A stretch of 64,000 nt of DNA from positions 1 to 64,000 of the forward strand of contig NW_005178519.1 of NCBI RefSeq assembly GCF_000350225.1. Reading direction: 5' to 3'. The notes beneath the pieces were generated by a model. It saw nothing but the letters and a program-made list of their open reading frames with translations, was not told where the DNA came from and made no database searches. Of this stretch, positions 52,525-62,973 are shown piece after piece. The DNA comes from Chondrus crispus (lineage: Eukaryota; Rhodophyta; Florideophyceae; Gigartinales; Gigartinaceae). Position numbers and translations under genes: made by a program. Numbering within the stretch: the stretch's first letter is position 1; each line of letters begins with the position of its first letter.

Positions 52525-53358
52525 AGAAACCCGGATGGTGTCGCGCGAGAGCAAAGATCAGACCGAAATAATTTGTTCAAATCTTCTATCGACAGATGGT
52601 TGTGACTCGTAGTGCGAGCTCCAGCTGCGTGCTGCAGACTGAACCTAGTATTCAGTACACTCATCAGACCATTCTTGGGGCAATCAAAAACAGAACCAGT
52701 CAACAGCTTCAGATCGTATCCCCAAACATCCCTGAACGCGTTCCTTTGGAGACTGGTGATGTAGAACTTCATGGTATGAGGCTTCACTTCGTCACCACTT
52801 TTGGCCCGATAGTTCACTGCGAACTCTATCAAAAAGAAACGAACGGTCTCCAATTGCGCAACCGTCCAATCCGTCTGACCGTGGGGAAGATACAGACCCG
52901 ATCCAGAATTAAAGACTTCTCGCCGCGTTACCAATAGCATCTATTCGTCTTTTCCAGCTGGCGTCTCGAAATGGTAGTTTTTAATATCTGGCCCGCCAGC
53001 GAATTGCGTATCTATGAAGCCAGGCATGTCGATGAAAAACGTGCAAACGCGCGCAGGGCGCTCTTGCTTGCTTTGGAAGTGTTCTGCGGAATTAGTTTTC
53101 CTATGTACATCTGGGCCGCCCGGAATGCACTATGGTGGGGTTTTTATCCTCAGCGGAATGAATGGTTGATTGGCCAGCATTGGAGGGAGGAGATGTGTTT
53201 TCTGAATCATGCACCGTTGGAAATTTGTGCGACACAGTATGTTCATTTGCACCCATCGGCTCGTGGATTGCAGCAGTGACATTGTGAGAGAGAAGGCAGT
53301 GTTCCAGATATCGACTCTGTGCGGGCATCGCTATCCTGGGCATCTGCGGAATGAGCAA
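52525..53358 (-). pseudogene. Crypton-like tyrosine recombinase, N-terminal half
   Basis: The 52525-52940 frame holds the N-terminal, core-binding region: TVAQLETVRFFLIEFAVNY, PHTMKFYITSLQRNAF, then LSIEDLNKLFRSDL ending at SGF exactly at the target duplication of B. A further piece at 53101-53358 is in another frame; no start Met is certain. The rest of the protein, with the catalytic residues, starts at 20752 on the + strand in the same frame. Frameshifts in both halves show it was already decaying. Confidence 0.8.
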
Positions 53359-53640
53359 GGTAATGATCCATTAAAAGACCAAGTTAGTGAAGTAACAACG
53401 GGTTGATAGTAACATCGATTGTCGCAAGGGATGTATATTTCGGACGGGAGAAGGTCGGTTTGAAAGGGGAAGCGGGTTCATGACGGGGAATGCATCGTGA
53501 GGGATGCTTGTTGGGGAATGCATTATGAGGGATGTATGAGTGGCGATGAGTGGCGATGTGTGACGCAGTGCAACGAAACAGGCTTGGTGCGACAGATTGT
53601 GAGGAGACGATCTCGGCAGAGACAGTTATCGACCTGCGGT
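53359..53640. other. Short direct repeats upstream of the recombinase
   Basis: Contains GGGAATGCAT(C/T)(G/A)TGAGGGATG twice near 53495-53545 and GAGTGGCGAT twice near 53540. A block CAACGAAACAGGCTTGGTGCGA near 53572 recurs as GAAACGAAACAGGCTTGGTACGA near 53765. No gene. Confidence 0.5.
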
Positions 53641-53775
53641 CACCTGGGTTAACAGTAGTGATATCAAAGGTTGCCGTAGGGCACCTGTGATAACACTACT
53701 GCTATCGAAGGGGCCGTAGGGCGCCTGCGATAACACTAGTTTTTCGCAATATTGGGGAATGGATGAAACGAAACA
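53641..53775 (+). repeat. About 120-bp repeat bracketing the recombinase (copy 2)
   Basis: Similar to 21841-21960: GTTGCCGTAGGGCACC and GATAACACTA units, ending CACTAGTTTTTCGCAATATTGG. In the reconstructed arrangement it lies at the far side of the N-terminal half in inverted orientation to copy 1. Confidence 0.65.
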
Positions 53776-54539
53776 GGCTTGGTACGAGGGAGTGTGCGGA
53801 GGTCATCTCGACGGAGACAATTTCGACGCATTCATTTTTTTGATTCATTGGGTATGCTTTCCTCGGGGGTCAGCAGAGAGACAAGTGTGTTGTCATACGG
53901 GGCACTCGGGGCCGATATCACCTCTCGGGCCTCCCATGCGCCCTCGGCCCCGCATTGAGGCGCATATCCAGCCCTCCAACGGAAATCGGCCCTCTTGCCC
54001 TGCGTGACAACACATACATGTCTGCTGGCCAGGGGGCACTCCCTTTTACCACAGTGCCCAAGCATTTCCGAGACAAAACTCATTTTTTGTGCACAAAAAG
54101 GAAAAATATGGCACAATTTTCCAGAGGCTTCCAATAGACCTTTATCACGAATATCCGGGTACTCCTGAAAGAGCCAATCGTTTGCGAAAAAAGAATTCTA
54201 AAACGGTTATGCCGAGATGTATCAACATTTACTGTTATTTTCAACAAATGTATGATATGTTGCAATCGGACACAGTAGTGCGCAACTACGTGGCAAATTT
54301 CAGAGATGGCTCGTACTGCGCAGCTACACAAATCTCACCAAAGACACGAAGTGATTTCGAAAATGGCGCCCAAAATGCGCAATATATGTGCTTCCCCGCT
54401 AAAAACCGACACCGAACAAAGGCCATCACGTTCGCAACTCCCCATCTCTCCTACCCCAACTTCCCATCCCTCAATCCCCAAACTCCCCATCCCTCTTATC
54501 CCGCACTCCCCATCCCCCTCAAAACACGGCCTCAATTAC
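53776..54539. other. Unassigned sequence
   Basis: About 760 bases with no convincing gene. It includes a C/A-rich stretch near 54430-54530 with repeated CCCATCCCTC-type motifs. Short frames here lack any domain. Confidence 0.35.
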
Positions 54540-55809
54540 CGTCGAAAGAGCAAAGAGTTCCCTACAAATTCTTGCAGAGCTCGCCATCGAGCGTCAAAAT
54601 GAGTTGCAAAACTAAAGTGACCCGATTCATCCTCCCTCCGATGACGATAATGGCACATACGCACCGATTTTCGATAAGTACTACAAAGCCCACGGCTCGC
54701 GAGGTATCGTCGAAATGATTAACCTCGACCCCTTGCAATTCGGAGGCATATGGGCTGGCTTTGAAAAATTCATCCTCGATCATTACAACACTGGTCATAG
54801 TCGGAAGAGCACCGTCACGGCCAAGGACATGCTGTTTATGACTATGACAGTCATGAAAATGGCAGTGACTGGGCATTTCTTGGAAACATGTTCAATTTCA
54901 AAGGCCCTACCGTGGAGCGCATGATTTGGAATTTTGTTGATCTCATCTGCGATGCGTTTTACGAATCGTACGTTGAGTTTCATGCGAAAACGTGGACGGT
55001 GAAGGAGCTTGTGAGAAAGAAAATGTTTTTCTCACGACCCTATGCCGCGATACGCCACTGATATGATATTTGAACCTTGCTTTCGCCCTTCCGGAAGCGT
55101 ACAAGAGGGTAAGCGCTATTATAGCGGAAAGCATAAGATGTACGGCTATAAGGTGGAGGTCTCCGTCTTACCAATTGGACTAGCTATCGGATGCAGTGAT
55201 CATGAGCCTGGGTCTGTCTCTGACCTGGTTATGTTTCAACAGATGCAACGGTGAAACCGAACCAATTTGCAGAAGCAAAACGACGAAGACACATTGGAAG
55301 ACGATGGGCCTCTTCGGGGAAGAATTTCAGGACGCTTGGGCAGTGCTCGCCGATAAAGGTTAAAAAGGCAGTGCCGAGTTTTGCAGGGTTGTGCATGCCA
55401 GCAAAAAACCCCACAATGGTGCTCTATCCCCTGCTCAAATTCAACAAGTCGGCATATTTCAAGCGACCGTATCATCGTGGAGATATATTTCGGGCGGCTT
55501 TGTGGAGCATGGACAGTGCTTGGGAAAAGTGGAAGTGGGCGGAGGCTAGGTACGACAGTGTTTTTTGCTTGTGTGTCGAAAAAAGGTTTTCATGTGAACT
55601 GCAATCCATTGCGGGCTGATGATGGGGCGATGTTTAGGCAAATTGCTAATCGTTGGTACTCTATTGGGGTGTCCCGACATGAAAAGAGACGTACTGTGCA
55701 ACGCAATTATCGCGAAAAACGACAGCGTCGTATGAATGTAATGTTTCGCGCGTCTACCGTTCCGCAGTACCCAGATCGCCAGCCAAGGTATGATGACATG
55801 CAGTTGTAA
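54540..55809 (+). pseudogene. DDE transposase DDE1 copy 2
   Basis: A decayed gene over several frames: SLQILAELAIERQNELQ (about 54555), SDDDNGTYAPIFDKYYKAHG, then INLDPLQFGGIWAGFEKF at 54720, TAKDMLFMTMTVMKM at 54820, YATDMIFEPCFRPSG at 55053 with SGKHKMYGYKVEVSVLP, EEFQDAWAVLADKG followed by a TAA where DKGY is usual (near 55354), IVEIYFGRL at 55470, and a Lys/Arg-rich tail ending at 55809. It is the same family as the - strand copy at 27406-28600 plus 22343-22569. The DKGxxG and VE-x-x-FGRL boxes are typical of DDE_Tnp_4-like enzymes. Confidence 0.75.
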
Positions 55810-55857
55810 GGTTAAGACAGCGGCGTTTGGCAGTTTTGTCGGCTTTTGCGTAATTAC

Positions 55858-56450
55858 TGTGGTATAACCCCAAACGGGAATTAGATTAGGATTGGATCAG
55901 GGACAGTAAGGCAACGAGCCTTACAGCCATGCGCGCACACACATGTCCTCCACGTGTACGGGACGCGTACTACACGTGGACTGTCAGTCCCGCCGGCTGA
56001 CAGCGTTATAGTGTCGGTAGACCGGCACTACTGTAGAGCTTTGATAGACTACAATGTACATTAAATATGAGCGGACCGCTGGCGGTGGATGACGACAAGC
56101 AGGGACTTGTCAAGAATCCTCCACCTTGGTCCGCCCGCTTACTTTTAGGTACTTCCGTCCGTTTTACCTAGAAGTCGCACCGGGCGCGGGTTGAGGACGC
56201 GCGTAGCACGCCCGCGAGCCGGCTCCGCCTCCGCCCGTCGGTACTGGATCGTCACCCAGTACCGCTCCGGGGCGTCGGGGCGTAGAACCGCTCGCGCGTG
56301 CGCGCGTCCTCCCCGATCCCGCTCTACCACCGCTACCTCGAGCCCGTGCTCGGTACCGTGGGTGGGCCGTGCTTCTGTCTTCCCGCCGATCGAGGTCTTT
56401 CCGAACTGTCAGTACTCACCCCCCTCGTCGTTGGGGGTGATTATACTACA
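55858..56450 (+). repeat. Solo LTR, B-related (593 bp), perfect target duplication
   Basis: Begins TGTGGTATAACCCC and ends GTGATTATACTACA. ATTAC is duplicated exactly at 55853-55857 and 56451-56455. It shares the ACATTAAATATG box (about 56059-56069) and hairpins such as GGTACTGGATCG...CAGTACC with the B LTR. No internal sequence remains. Confidence 0.9.
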
Positions 56451-56455
56451 ATTAC

Positions 56456-57066
56456 TTTGTCTTTTTAAGACTTAGTCATCATTTTAGAAGGATATGAGTA
56501 AATTTGATGACGGTATATCACCTGATGAGCACCCAGTCTGTACGATTATGGCACGTTAAATGCACCATCACTAAGCCTTTGAGCACTCGTCGCCCATTTG
56601 CACTTAAGACCTAATACTTTACTCGAGGGGTCCCCTTATTATGAAACAAACACAAAGATATTTAAAGAAAATATACTTGCGCTGGTCTGTTGGCAGCAAT
56701 ATGCCGGCCATTTGAAAGCTGTGACTCTGTCCTGTCAGACTCTGAAAAGCAGAAGGGCTCGAAACGGACCACTCAACGACCAGAATCGATTTACTGCTTG
56801 CCACTCAACGCTCGCAATGGACGGGAAAGGTCCCTAAATGTGGATCACGGCGAACGCTCGTGTATCACAAAAACACGTTTTGACCCCTAACCGAGATTAC
56901 ATCTCCCGGATATCAACCGCTTTTTTGAGCAACGTCCGCTCTCGCGCGGCAGCCGGCCTCTCCTTCATGGAACCGGGAAGAACAAACTCCTCATTTCACA
57001 GCGCGGAATGGTGGTTTGCGCGTGAATGATCCAACTTGCGGCGGTCTTGCCTTTGCTGCCTTGCCT
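56456..57066. other. Unassigned sequence
   Basis: About 610 bases between the solo LTR and the pogo-like gene. Only short frames without motifs; probably decayed transposon DNA. Confidence 0.35.
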
Positions 57067-58495
57067 TCAACATAAACCTGGCATTGCCAGACACCACTTG
57101 GTTATATTTCCTTTCTTTTTTCGGGCGTCATTCTCTTCTTTGCGACGAATCAGTCGCAAAGCTTCATTGCTTGTTAACACAAGTCCTTGTTTCGTATCCA
57201 AATAGCCTTTTCTCATAACAACTGGCGCAACAGTAGATCCCTCACGTCGCCTCTTTCGCTTCTCCTTCAACAGCAATTCCATTTCTTGAGGCGAGACGGC
57301 CACAGAATCGCAGGTCTCGTTGAGCGGACGATGAAAGGCAATAAGCTTGGCACTATCAAACGGATGTATCCCGGTCTTTGCAAACGATTTTCGAATAATA
57401 TCCCCTGTAAACACACAAATATACGCTGACGTCATGAAGCGACAAAGATCAAATACATCGAACACGTTGTCTGTATAAAACGAGCAAACGCGCTTTATTG
57501 TGGTGTTAAGTTGCGACTTGAATAGCTGAAAACGCCAACTTCCACAGGCTGAGTAGAGCCGCTCGTGTGAGCTGGTAAAGCAAAAGCTATTATGCCACCC
57601 TGCTCGAACGTTGTCAACGCTTGTGAGCTCATATGGCTACGATATGCGTCATACAGGAGTAGAAACTTTCTGTTTCCTGACGTTTAGTCTTTCACATCTT
57701 CGACAAACTGTTTAGCTCATTCTATAAAAATATGTTTGTCCATTCCCCCACCATCTTCACGCATGAACACCAAGCTGTTCCGCGGTTGGCACTCGGCCAA
57801 AGTCTCTGTTATTTCAAAACCATTCTTATGGATTATTCTATATGGCTGTCGTTTACCCTTGAACACAAACGTGGGTACCCGCACTCCCATCAGAAAAAAT
57901 GACTGGCATGAGCGTAACACGATCGTGATAAGTGAATTCAGCAAGCTTTTGTTGAATGGGTTCTGAACGAGTTCCATCATGCTTACGCTTAGATAGCCCA
58001 AGTCCGTCCTTATCCGGAATTACACCAGTTTCATCTAGATTAATGATGCACTTACTGTCCACGTTATTTTCGTGAATAACGCCTTGAAGTTCAACAAGGT
58101 AAGACGTCAAAGTTTCCGTGTTAGTCGCCGTAAACCGTTTCGCATCTTGAACGGACGACTTTCCGAATTTTAGCCGGGCCTTGTGGCGTTTTTCAAAACC
58201 CCGAGCGAATTTCACAGTTGTTCTGGCGTTCTTAAACAGAATATTTTCACGACGGCTTGGTGGCATGTTGGAAACAAGATTTTCAACGCAGTAGAGTAGA
58301 TCACCGCGTTGTAAGTGATAGCCAGGATGAGCGTAGCGAAGTAATGTGCAGACGATAACATCTTCTTCGCTCTTACTCAATGCAGTCGGGTGGCCTCTCG
58401 GGCGAATGGGAGCAGGCTTTGTTACTGCTGATTGGAGCCTGTAGTGGCGATAAAACGTGGTTACGGGGAGATGGCACCTTGCAGCTGTGTTTCAA
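57067..58495 (-). pseudogene. pogo-like (Tc1/mariner superfamily) transposase
   Basis: Read on the - strand: a helix-turn-helix remnant (AARCHLPVTTFYRHY) preceded by a TGA, then GHPTALSKSEEDV, a variable part, and the catalytic domain with first Asp in CIINLDETGVIPDKDG (near 58020), VFKGKRQPYRI after a frameshift near 57880, and second Asp in LLLYDAYRSH (near 57640). The third position, normally TQPxD, reads TQPVEV near 57570. The C-terminal part (KTGIHPFD, then a Lys/Arg-rich tail) ends at 57067. At least two frameshifts and the altered third acidic site make it inactive. Such enzymes cut and paste elements at TA sites. Confidence 0.8.
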
Positions 58496-58756
58496 AGTTT
58501 GCTGTCCTTAGACGAAACAGCGGCGAAAGCGCTGAGATTAACGCGGAGCTTTCTCGTTAAGCGGTAATACATTAAGCGCGCCTTTTCCTCCCCCTTTTTT
58601 GCGCGAATTTAGTATCTTTAGAAAGCTTGGGACGTGTACTAGAATTTGGAACGAGTCGGACGTTGGCGGCTTAGAGCATCTCCAGCGCTGCAGCTAAATC
58701 TGTTCCAATTAGGACGCGTGTCAGTTTTCTAGCTGGTCGCTGTCTTTGGGCGCCCC

Positions 58757-60373
58757 ATGTTCCAAATCGTTTGGAATGCGATATGCCAAATGCGCTGCTC
58801 GTCTCCATCGCGCGCACTCGTTAACCCGCAGGACGACATGGACTCTCTGGACGACTTTGGCGCCCTAAAACCGATGGCGTCGCTGGAGGCGGTCGAAGGC
58901 AGCGCCGCTGCGCAGGGGAATGACGAGTGCGACATTGAAGACTTTCTTACAGACGATGACGAGGATGACGTCGTCACCTTCCCGACCGAGGGCATTCTCG
59001 ACATTCTGTTTGATGGTGCTGGCGGCGGCGAGAGAGTGCATGGCGGGTCCATAGCAGGCCGCGCGCGCAACCAAGATCGCGATTACGACGCTGCCGTGGC
59101 GCGTATCAAGATCCTCTACTTCGGACTGAATCGCAGTCCTCCACAAGTCAACGAGAATACTTTTTCGAAAAGGTTTGGAATCCACCGCGAGGGCTTTGAC
59201 AAAATCTACAGCGCGCTTGCGACAAGACCAGAGTTTGTCCAGAAGACTGACGCTGTTGGAAAGAGAGGAATCCATCCTCTTCAGCGTATCACCGGAGCCT
59301 TGCGAGTGTTGCGATATGGTGTGGCATACGATGCTGTTGATGAAATCGTCGCAGTGTCGGAATCGGTGATGGCTCAGACCGTGAAGTCATTCTGCAAAGC
59401 TATAGTGCAAGAATTTGGGGCGGAGTATCTACGCGAACCTAATGAAGATGACCTAATGCGCATACTTGCAGTAATTGAGTCGCGCGGGTTTCCTGGGTGT
59501 TTGGGAAGCATCGATTGCCAACACTGGGAGTGGAAGAACTGCCCGGTAGGATGGGCCGGTCAGTTCAAGGGAAAAGAAAAGAAGCCGACCGTAGCGATGG
59601 AGGCCATCGCGGATGGCGAACTCTAGATATGGCATCTATCTGTGGGTCATCCTGGGTCCATGAATGATTTGAATATCATGGACAGCTCGCGAACGATGCA
59701 GCGAATCCTTGCAGGCGAATCCCCCCTGCGCATACCCTACACCATCCACGGTACAGCACGTACCTTGCCCTACAACTTGGCAGATGGAATATATCCGCCG
59801 TGGGCAATCTTTGTGAAGACTGCAAAGGGCTCAAACGAGCGCAAGGCGAAATGCTTTTCGGCTCATCAGGAGGCGGTCAGGAAGGATGTTGAGCGTGCTT
59901 TCGGGGTACTCCTCTCGCAGTATCACATGCTACGACGTCCGTGTCGTATGTGGGACAAGAACGATGCAATGGACGTACTGCGCGCCTGTGTAGTACTACA
60001 CAACATGTATTGCGAGGCGCGACGTGACAACTACAATGTCCCTCTGTACGCGCGCGCTACATCTAGTGAGCCATTCATCAGCGCAGTTCAATTCGCTCCT
60101 GACGCCGACGTCGACTTCCGCTGGGAAAACTCGGCGTCCGTCAGCAATTTAGCTCCTGCCGGAACATGGGCCGCGCTTGCTGCAGCTCGACGTGCAGAAT
60201 CAGAATCAGAGGTCGCGCACTTCGAGCTGCGTTACGATCTAGAGCAACATCTTTGGCGTTGGAAAGACGCGGTGAGGCTGGCGCTTGGGGCACACGAGCG
60301 GGATAAAACGTATGACGGTGGAAGGAATTCAGTTGCCGGTCGCCGCAGTGCGCTGTGTAGAGTTTTGCAGTGA
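58757..60373 (+). pseudogene. Harbinger DDE transposase with one in-frame TAG
   Basis: A single frame of 539 codons interrupted only by TAG at 59624-59626, between IADGEL and IWHLSVGH, where related enzymes usually have an aromatic residue. A Met at 58838 (MDSLDDFG) is a likely start. An acidic N-terminus precedes a DNA-binding helical region (FSKRFGIHREGFDKIY). Catalytic boxes: GSIDCQHWEWKNCP (first Asp near 250), GSMNDLNIMD (second Asp near 301), RKDVERAFGVL (Glu near 377). The enzyme cuts the TIRs with help from the Myb-like partner. One substitution separates it from an open frame, so loss of function looks recent. Confidence 0.92.
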
Positions 60374-60489
60374 TGTCACTTTTCCGAGCCGCGTACGTAC
60401 ACGGGCGATCACAACGCCGCCTTCATCCGCGAACCGCGCAGACGTCTTTTCGTCGCGACTACCTACACACCGCGCGCTGCGTTTCGCGT

Positions 60490-61956
60490 CTAGGGTACTG
60501 TAGTACCCGCCGGCACCGCGCCACCGCCGTCCCCTGCGTGCGGCAAATCAACGTGGGTCCCGTACCGCCCGCACCCATCGTGGCCCCACGTCTTGTCACC
60601 GGGGACCGTCTTTCCAAAAGGCCGTGCGTCTCCCTGCGAGCGAGCGCGGCGGCCGTGTCCCATTCGTGGTGCGCGGCGCCGACGTCGGCCCACTCGATGC
60701 GCGCGTCGTCGCGTGCGACGAGGAATCCGGCCTCGCCGACGTCCTGCAGCGCCCAGGTAGATCATGGAGCGCTTGGGGCGGTTGAGTAACTGCATGGAGT
60801 GGAGGGGGGGCGGCTGGAGGGGGGGCGGCTGGCGGGGGGGGACCTGCGTGCCAAGCGGAGGTCGGACGGCTGGAGGGGACGGCGCTGCGAGTCGGTGCGG
60901 CCCAAAAGCGGCGGGGGTCAGAGGCTCTCGGAGCGGGCGCGGCGGGTTGTCAGCGGGTATGGAGTGGCGCCGGAGTTAGGGGAAGCGCGTGGGGGGGACG
61001 TGCGGCGGTGACGTGAGGTCGGCGCGGTGCAGCGCGGCGGCGATACGCTGGTGACGTGGCAGGCGATGTAGAAAGAACAGCCAGACCACACCAGACGTAG
61101 GGTAGCGCCAAGTGGCCGCGTTACACTCTCTCGCGACTCGAACACGTGGCCACGTCTCGCCAAATGTACGCATCCTTGCCTGTCCATAATCCCTCGCCAA
61201 CCCGCGCCCTGGCCCTCTCCGGCCCCCGCTTTCCACCCCCCGCCCCAACACTCCCTTCCCACCCGCCCCACTTCCCCCCGTCATCCGCTGCTCCCCTGAA
61301 GCGCGCGGACGCCGCGGCAGTGCGCGCCGAGATCTGCGACGACGCCGTCGTACGAGCCGTCGACGGCGAACACGAGGATCACGCGCACGGCGCCGCCGGC
61401 GACGACGCTGCGTACGCCAACGAGCAGGGCGCGCAGCGTGGCGCCATGGGGTCGCGCGCCCCACCGCCCACGAATTCTGAGGCCAACGCCCTCCCAGCCG
61501 CTGCGGCCCTCCAACACGCACACGGCGGCGCCGACGGCGGCGGCCACGCGGCCCGCGCGGCCGAGCGTAAGCGCGCCCAGGTCGACGGTGCCGCTCCAGA
61601 AGCGGCTGCGCCGCGGCGACAGCACAGCGGGCGTGCGGCCCAGCCCCATGCGCGCGTCGATGACGTTGACGCAGCGCCCGCCGGCGACGTAGACGGTCTC
61701 GCGTTCCGCCAGGTCGTGTAGGGCGACGGCGGCGTGGCAGGGTGCGGGAAGGCGGTGCGGCGGCGGGGTTGGGGGCGGGCGGCGTTGCGGAGGCGGTACA
61801 CGTTGCGCCAGAGCGGGGTGTTGGTGGCGGCGAGATGGGCGCGGAGGACGCGGTGCGTGAGGGAGAGCGAGAGGCGGACCTTTTGCGGGAGCAGGGCGGC
61901 GAATTGGGCGAGTATATCCCAAGAGAGCGAGGTCAGAGAGGGGCGAGGCGCCCACT
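60490..61956 (-). pseudogene. Possible captured F-box / beta-propeller-like host gene fragment
   Basis: On the - strand, LSWDILAQFAALLPQK followed by LSLSLTHRVLRAHLAATNTPLW near 61930-61800 resembles an F-box (L-P-x-D-x-L, then hydrophobic helices). After a frame change, repeated segments such as ETVYVAGGRCVNVIDARMG and RFWSGTVDLGALTLGRAGRVAAAVGAAVC look like beta-propeller blades. A last piece near 60780-60640 (MIYLGALQDVGEAGFLVARDD) fits the same style. Frame changes could be introns or decay. GC is far above that of the flanking genes. F-box proteins recruit substrates to SCF ubiquitin ligases. The assignment is tentative. Confidence 0.4.
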
Positions 61957-62973
61957 TTAATGCTGTGTACTATGCGCCGGCATGGCCAATACATCGACAG
62001 AAGCAGCTGAAACTACATCCGGGTCAGAATGACAGCTGGCCCGCGCAGGTATTGTACGCGAGGTCGGAGAGTTATTTTCCTGTAGTAGGGATTGGATGAG
62101 CTTCTGTCGCTTTGTTCGTAGAAAAAGCGCTTTCATCTCCTTGTCTTCTGATGTCTCGTCTGGCATAGAAATACGAAAGGCGAGCATTGCGTTGGCGTCT
62201 TCCATAGCAATACTCTTTCTCTTTATGCTCTCTCCTATAACACCCAAGCATTGAACTGCCTGCCTCTGTCGCAGTGCCATCTCTTCATCTGCTTTGGCGG
62301 CCTTTCTTCCCTTCATACCGCCTCGCGCCTGACGTGATCGAGGAGTAGTGGACGGCGGGTCTTCATCGGGAATACCATGGTCACTCTCGCTGCCAGTGAC
62401 ACTGCGTGTGGCATTTCCGGGATCCTCGTTACTGCCACCATTACCAATAGAGCCACCATCTTCATTTACATGCCCGTCGCCAAGATCTTGTACGCTGCCT
62501 GTAGCAGCGTGCGGTGTATTATTGTACTCGGAATCAACAGTATACTTTGGGTGCTGATGAAGCGCTTTGCATGCTTTGACGTAGACCCATTGATTAACGT
62601 CGAAATATTTGAAGTTGCACATGTTCCGTGCCTCTACATTTGTGGACAACGGATTAAACTCCTTTAAGTGCCGGGCAACTGCCATTGCAAATATGTTGTC
62701 TGCGCTCACACCTGTAGGATTGAACCCACGTACCTCTCGTAAACTCTTGTTGAACTTGGACACTTCCTTGGATACATCTCCAAACTTCGCTCGAACGGGC
62801 TGCTTATCGCGCCTCTTATAGTTTTCATCCATAGAAATGAAGTTCCTGTGAAGCCCTACGCGGAAGGCATCACTCGTCTGGTCAACGCCGAGCACAGGGT
62901 TCTCCGTTGTTGCCACCCACGTCTCAGCCAAGTGACCGAGCTCTTTGCGCGACCAGTTCGGACCGCGTACCAT
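61957..62973 (-). CDS. Myb/SANT-like DNA-binding protein of the Harbinger element
   Basis: An intact frame of 339 codons from the ATG at 62971-62973 (MVRGPNWSRKE); the open frame extends further upstream to 63120 without ATG. The N-terminus has the trihelix/Myb pattern: NWSRKELGHLAETWV, then GVDQTSDAFRVGLHRNF with conserved hydrophobic spacing, the form seen in ORF1 proteins of PIF/Harbinger elements. A Gly/Asp/Ser-rich low-complexity linker follows. The C-terminal third is a charged helical region (EEMALRQRQAVQCLGVI, LFLRTKRQKLIQSLLQ) like the NAM-associated C-terminal domain. It would bind the TIRs and bring the transposase to the nucleus. Confidence 0.85.
   Translation of the reverse strand: MVRGPNWSRKELGHLAETWVATTENPVLGVDQTSDAFRVGLHRNFISMDENYKRRDKQPVRAKFGDVSKEVSKFNKSLREVRGFNPTGVSADNIFAMAVARHLKEFNPLSTNVEARNMCNFKYFDVNQWVYVKACKALHQHPKYTVDSEYNNTPHAATGSVQDLGDGHVNEDGGSIGNGGSNEDPGNATRSVTGSESDHGIPDEDPPSTTPRSRQARGGMKGRKAAKADEEMALRQRQAVQCLGVIGESIKRKSIAMEDANAMLAFRISMPDETSEDKEMKALFLRTKRQKLIQSLLQENNSPTSRTIPARASCHSDPDVVSAASVDVLAMPAHSTQH

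Noticed and set aside
53832-54331. Short - strand frames as host genes
   Set aside because: No domain, low complexity, and located in decayed transposon DNA.
61146-61721. 191-codon + strand frame in the Harbinger element
   Set aside because: Very high GC leaves nearly every frame open here; the - strand reading has better domain-like features.
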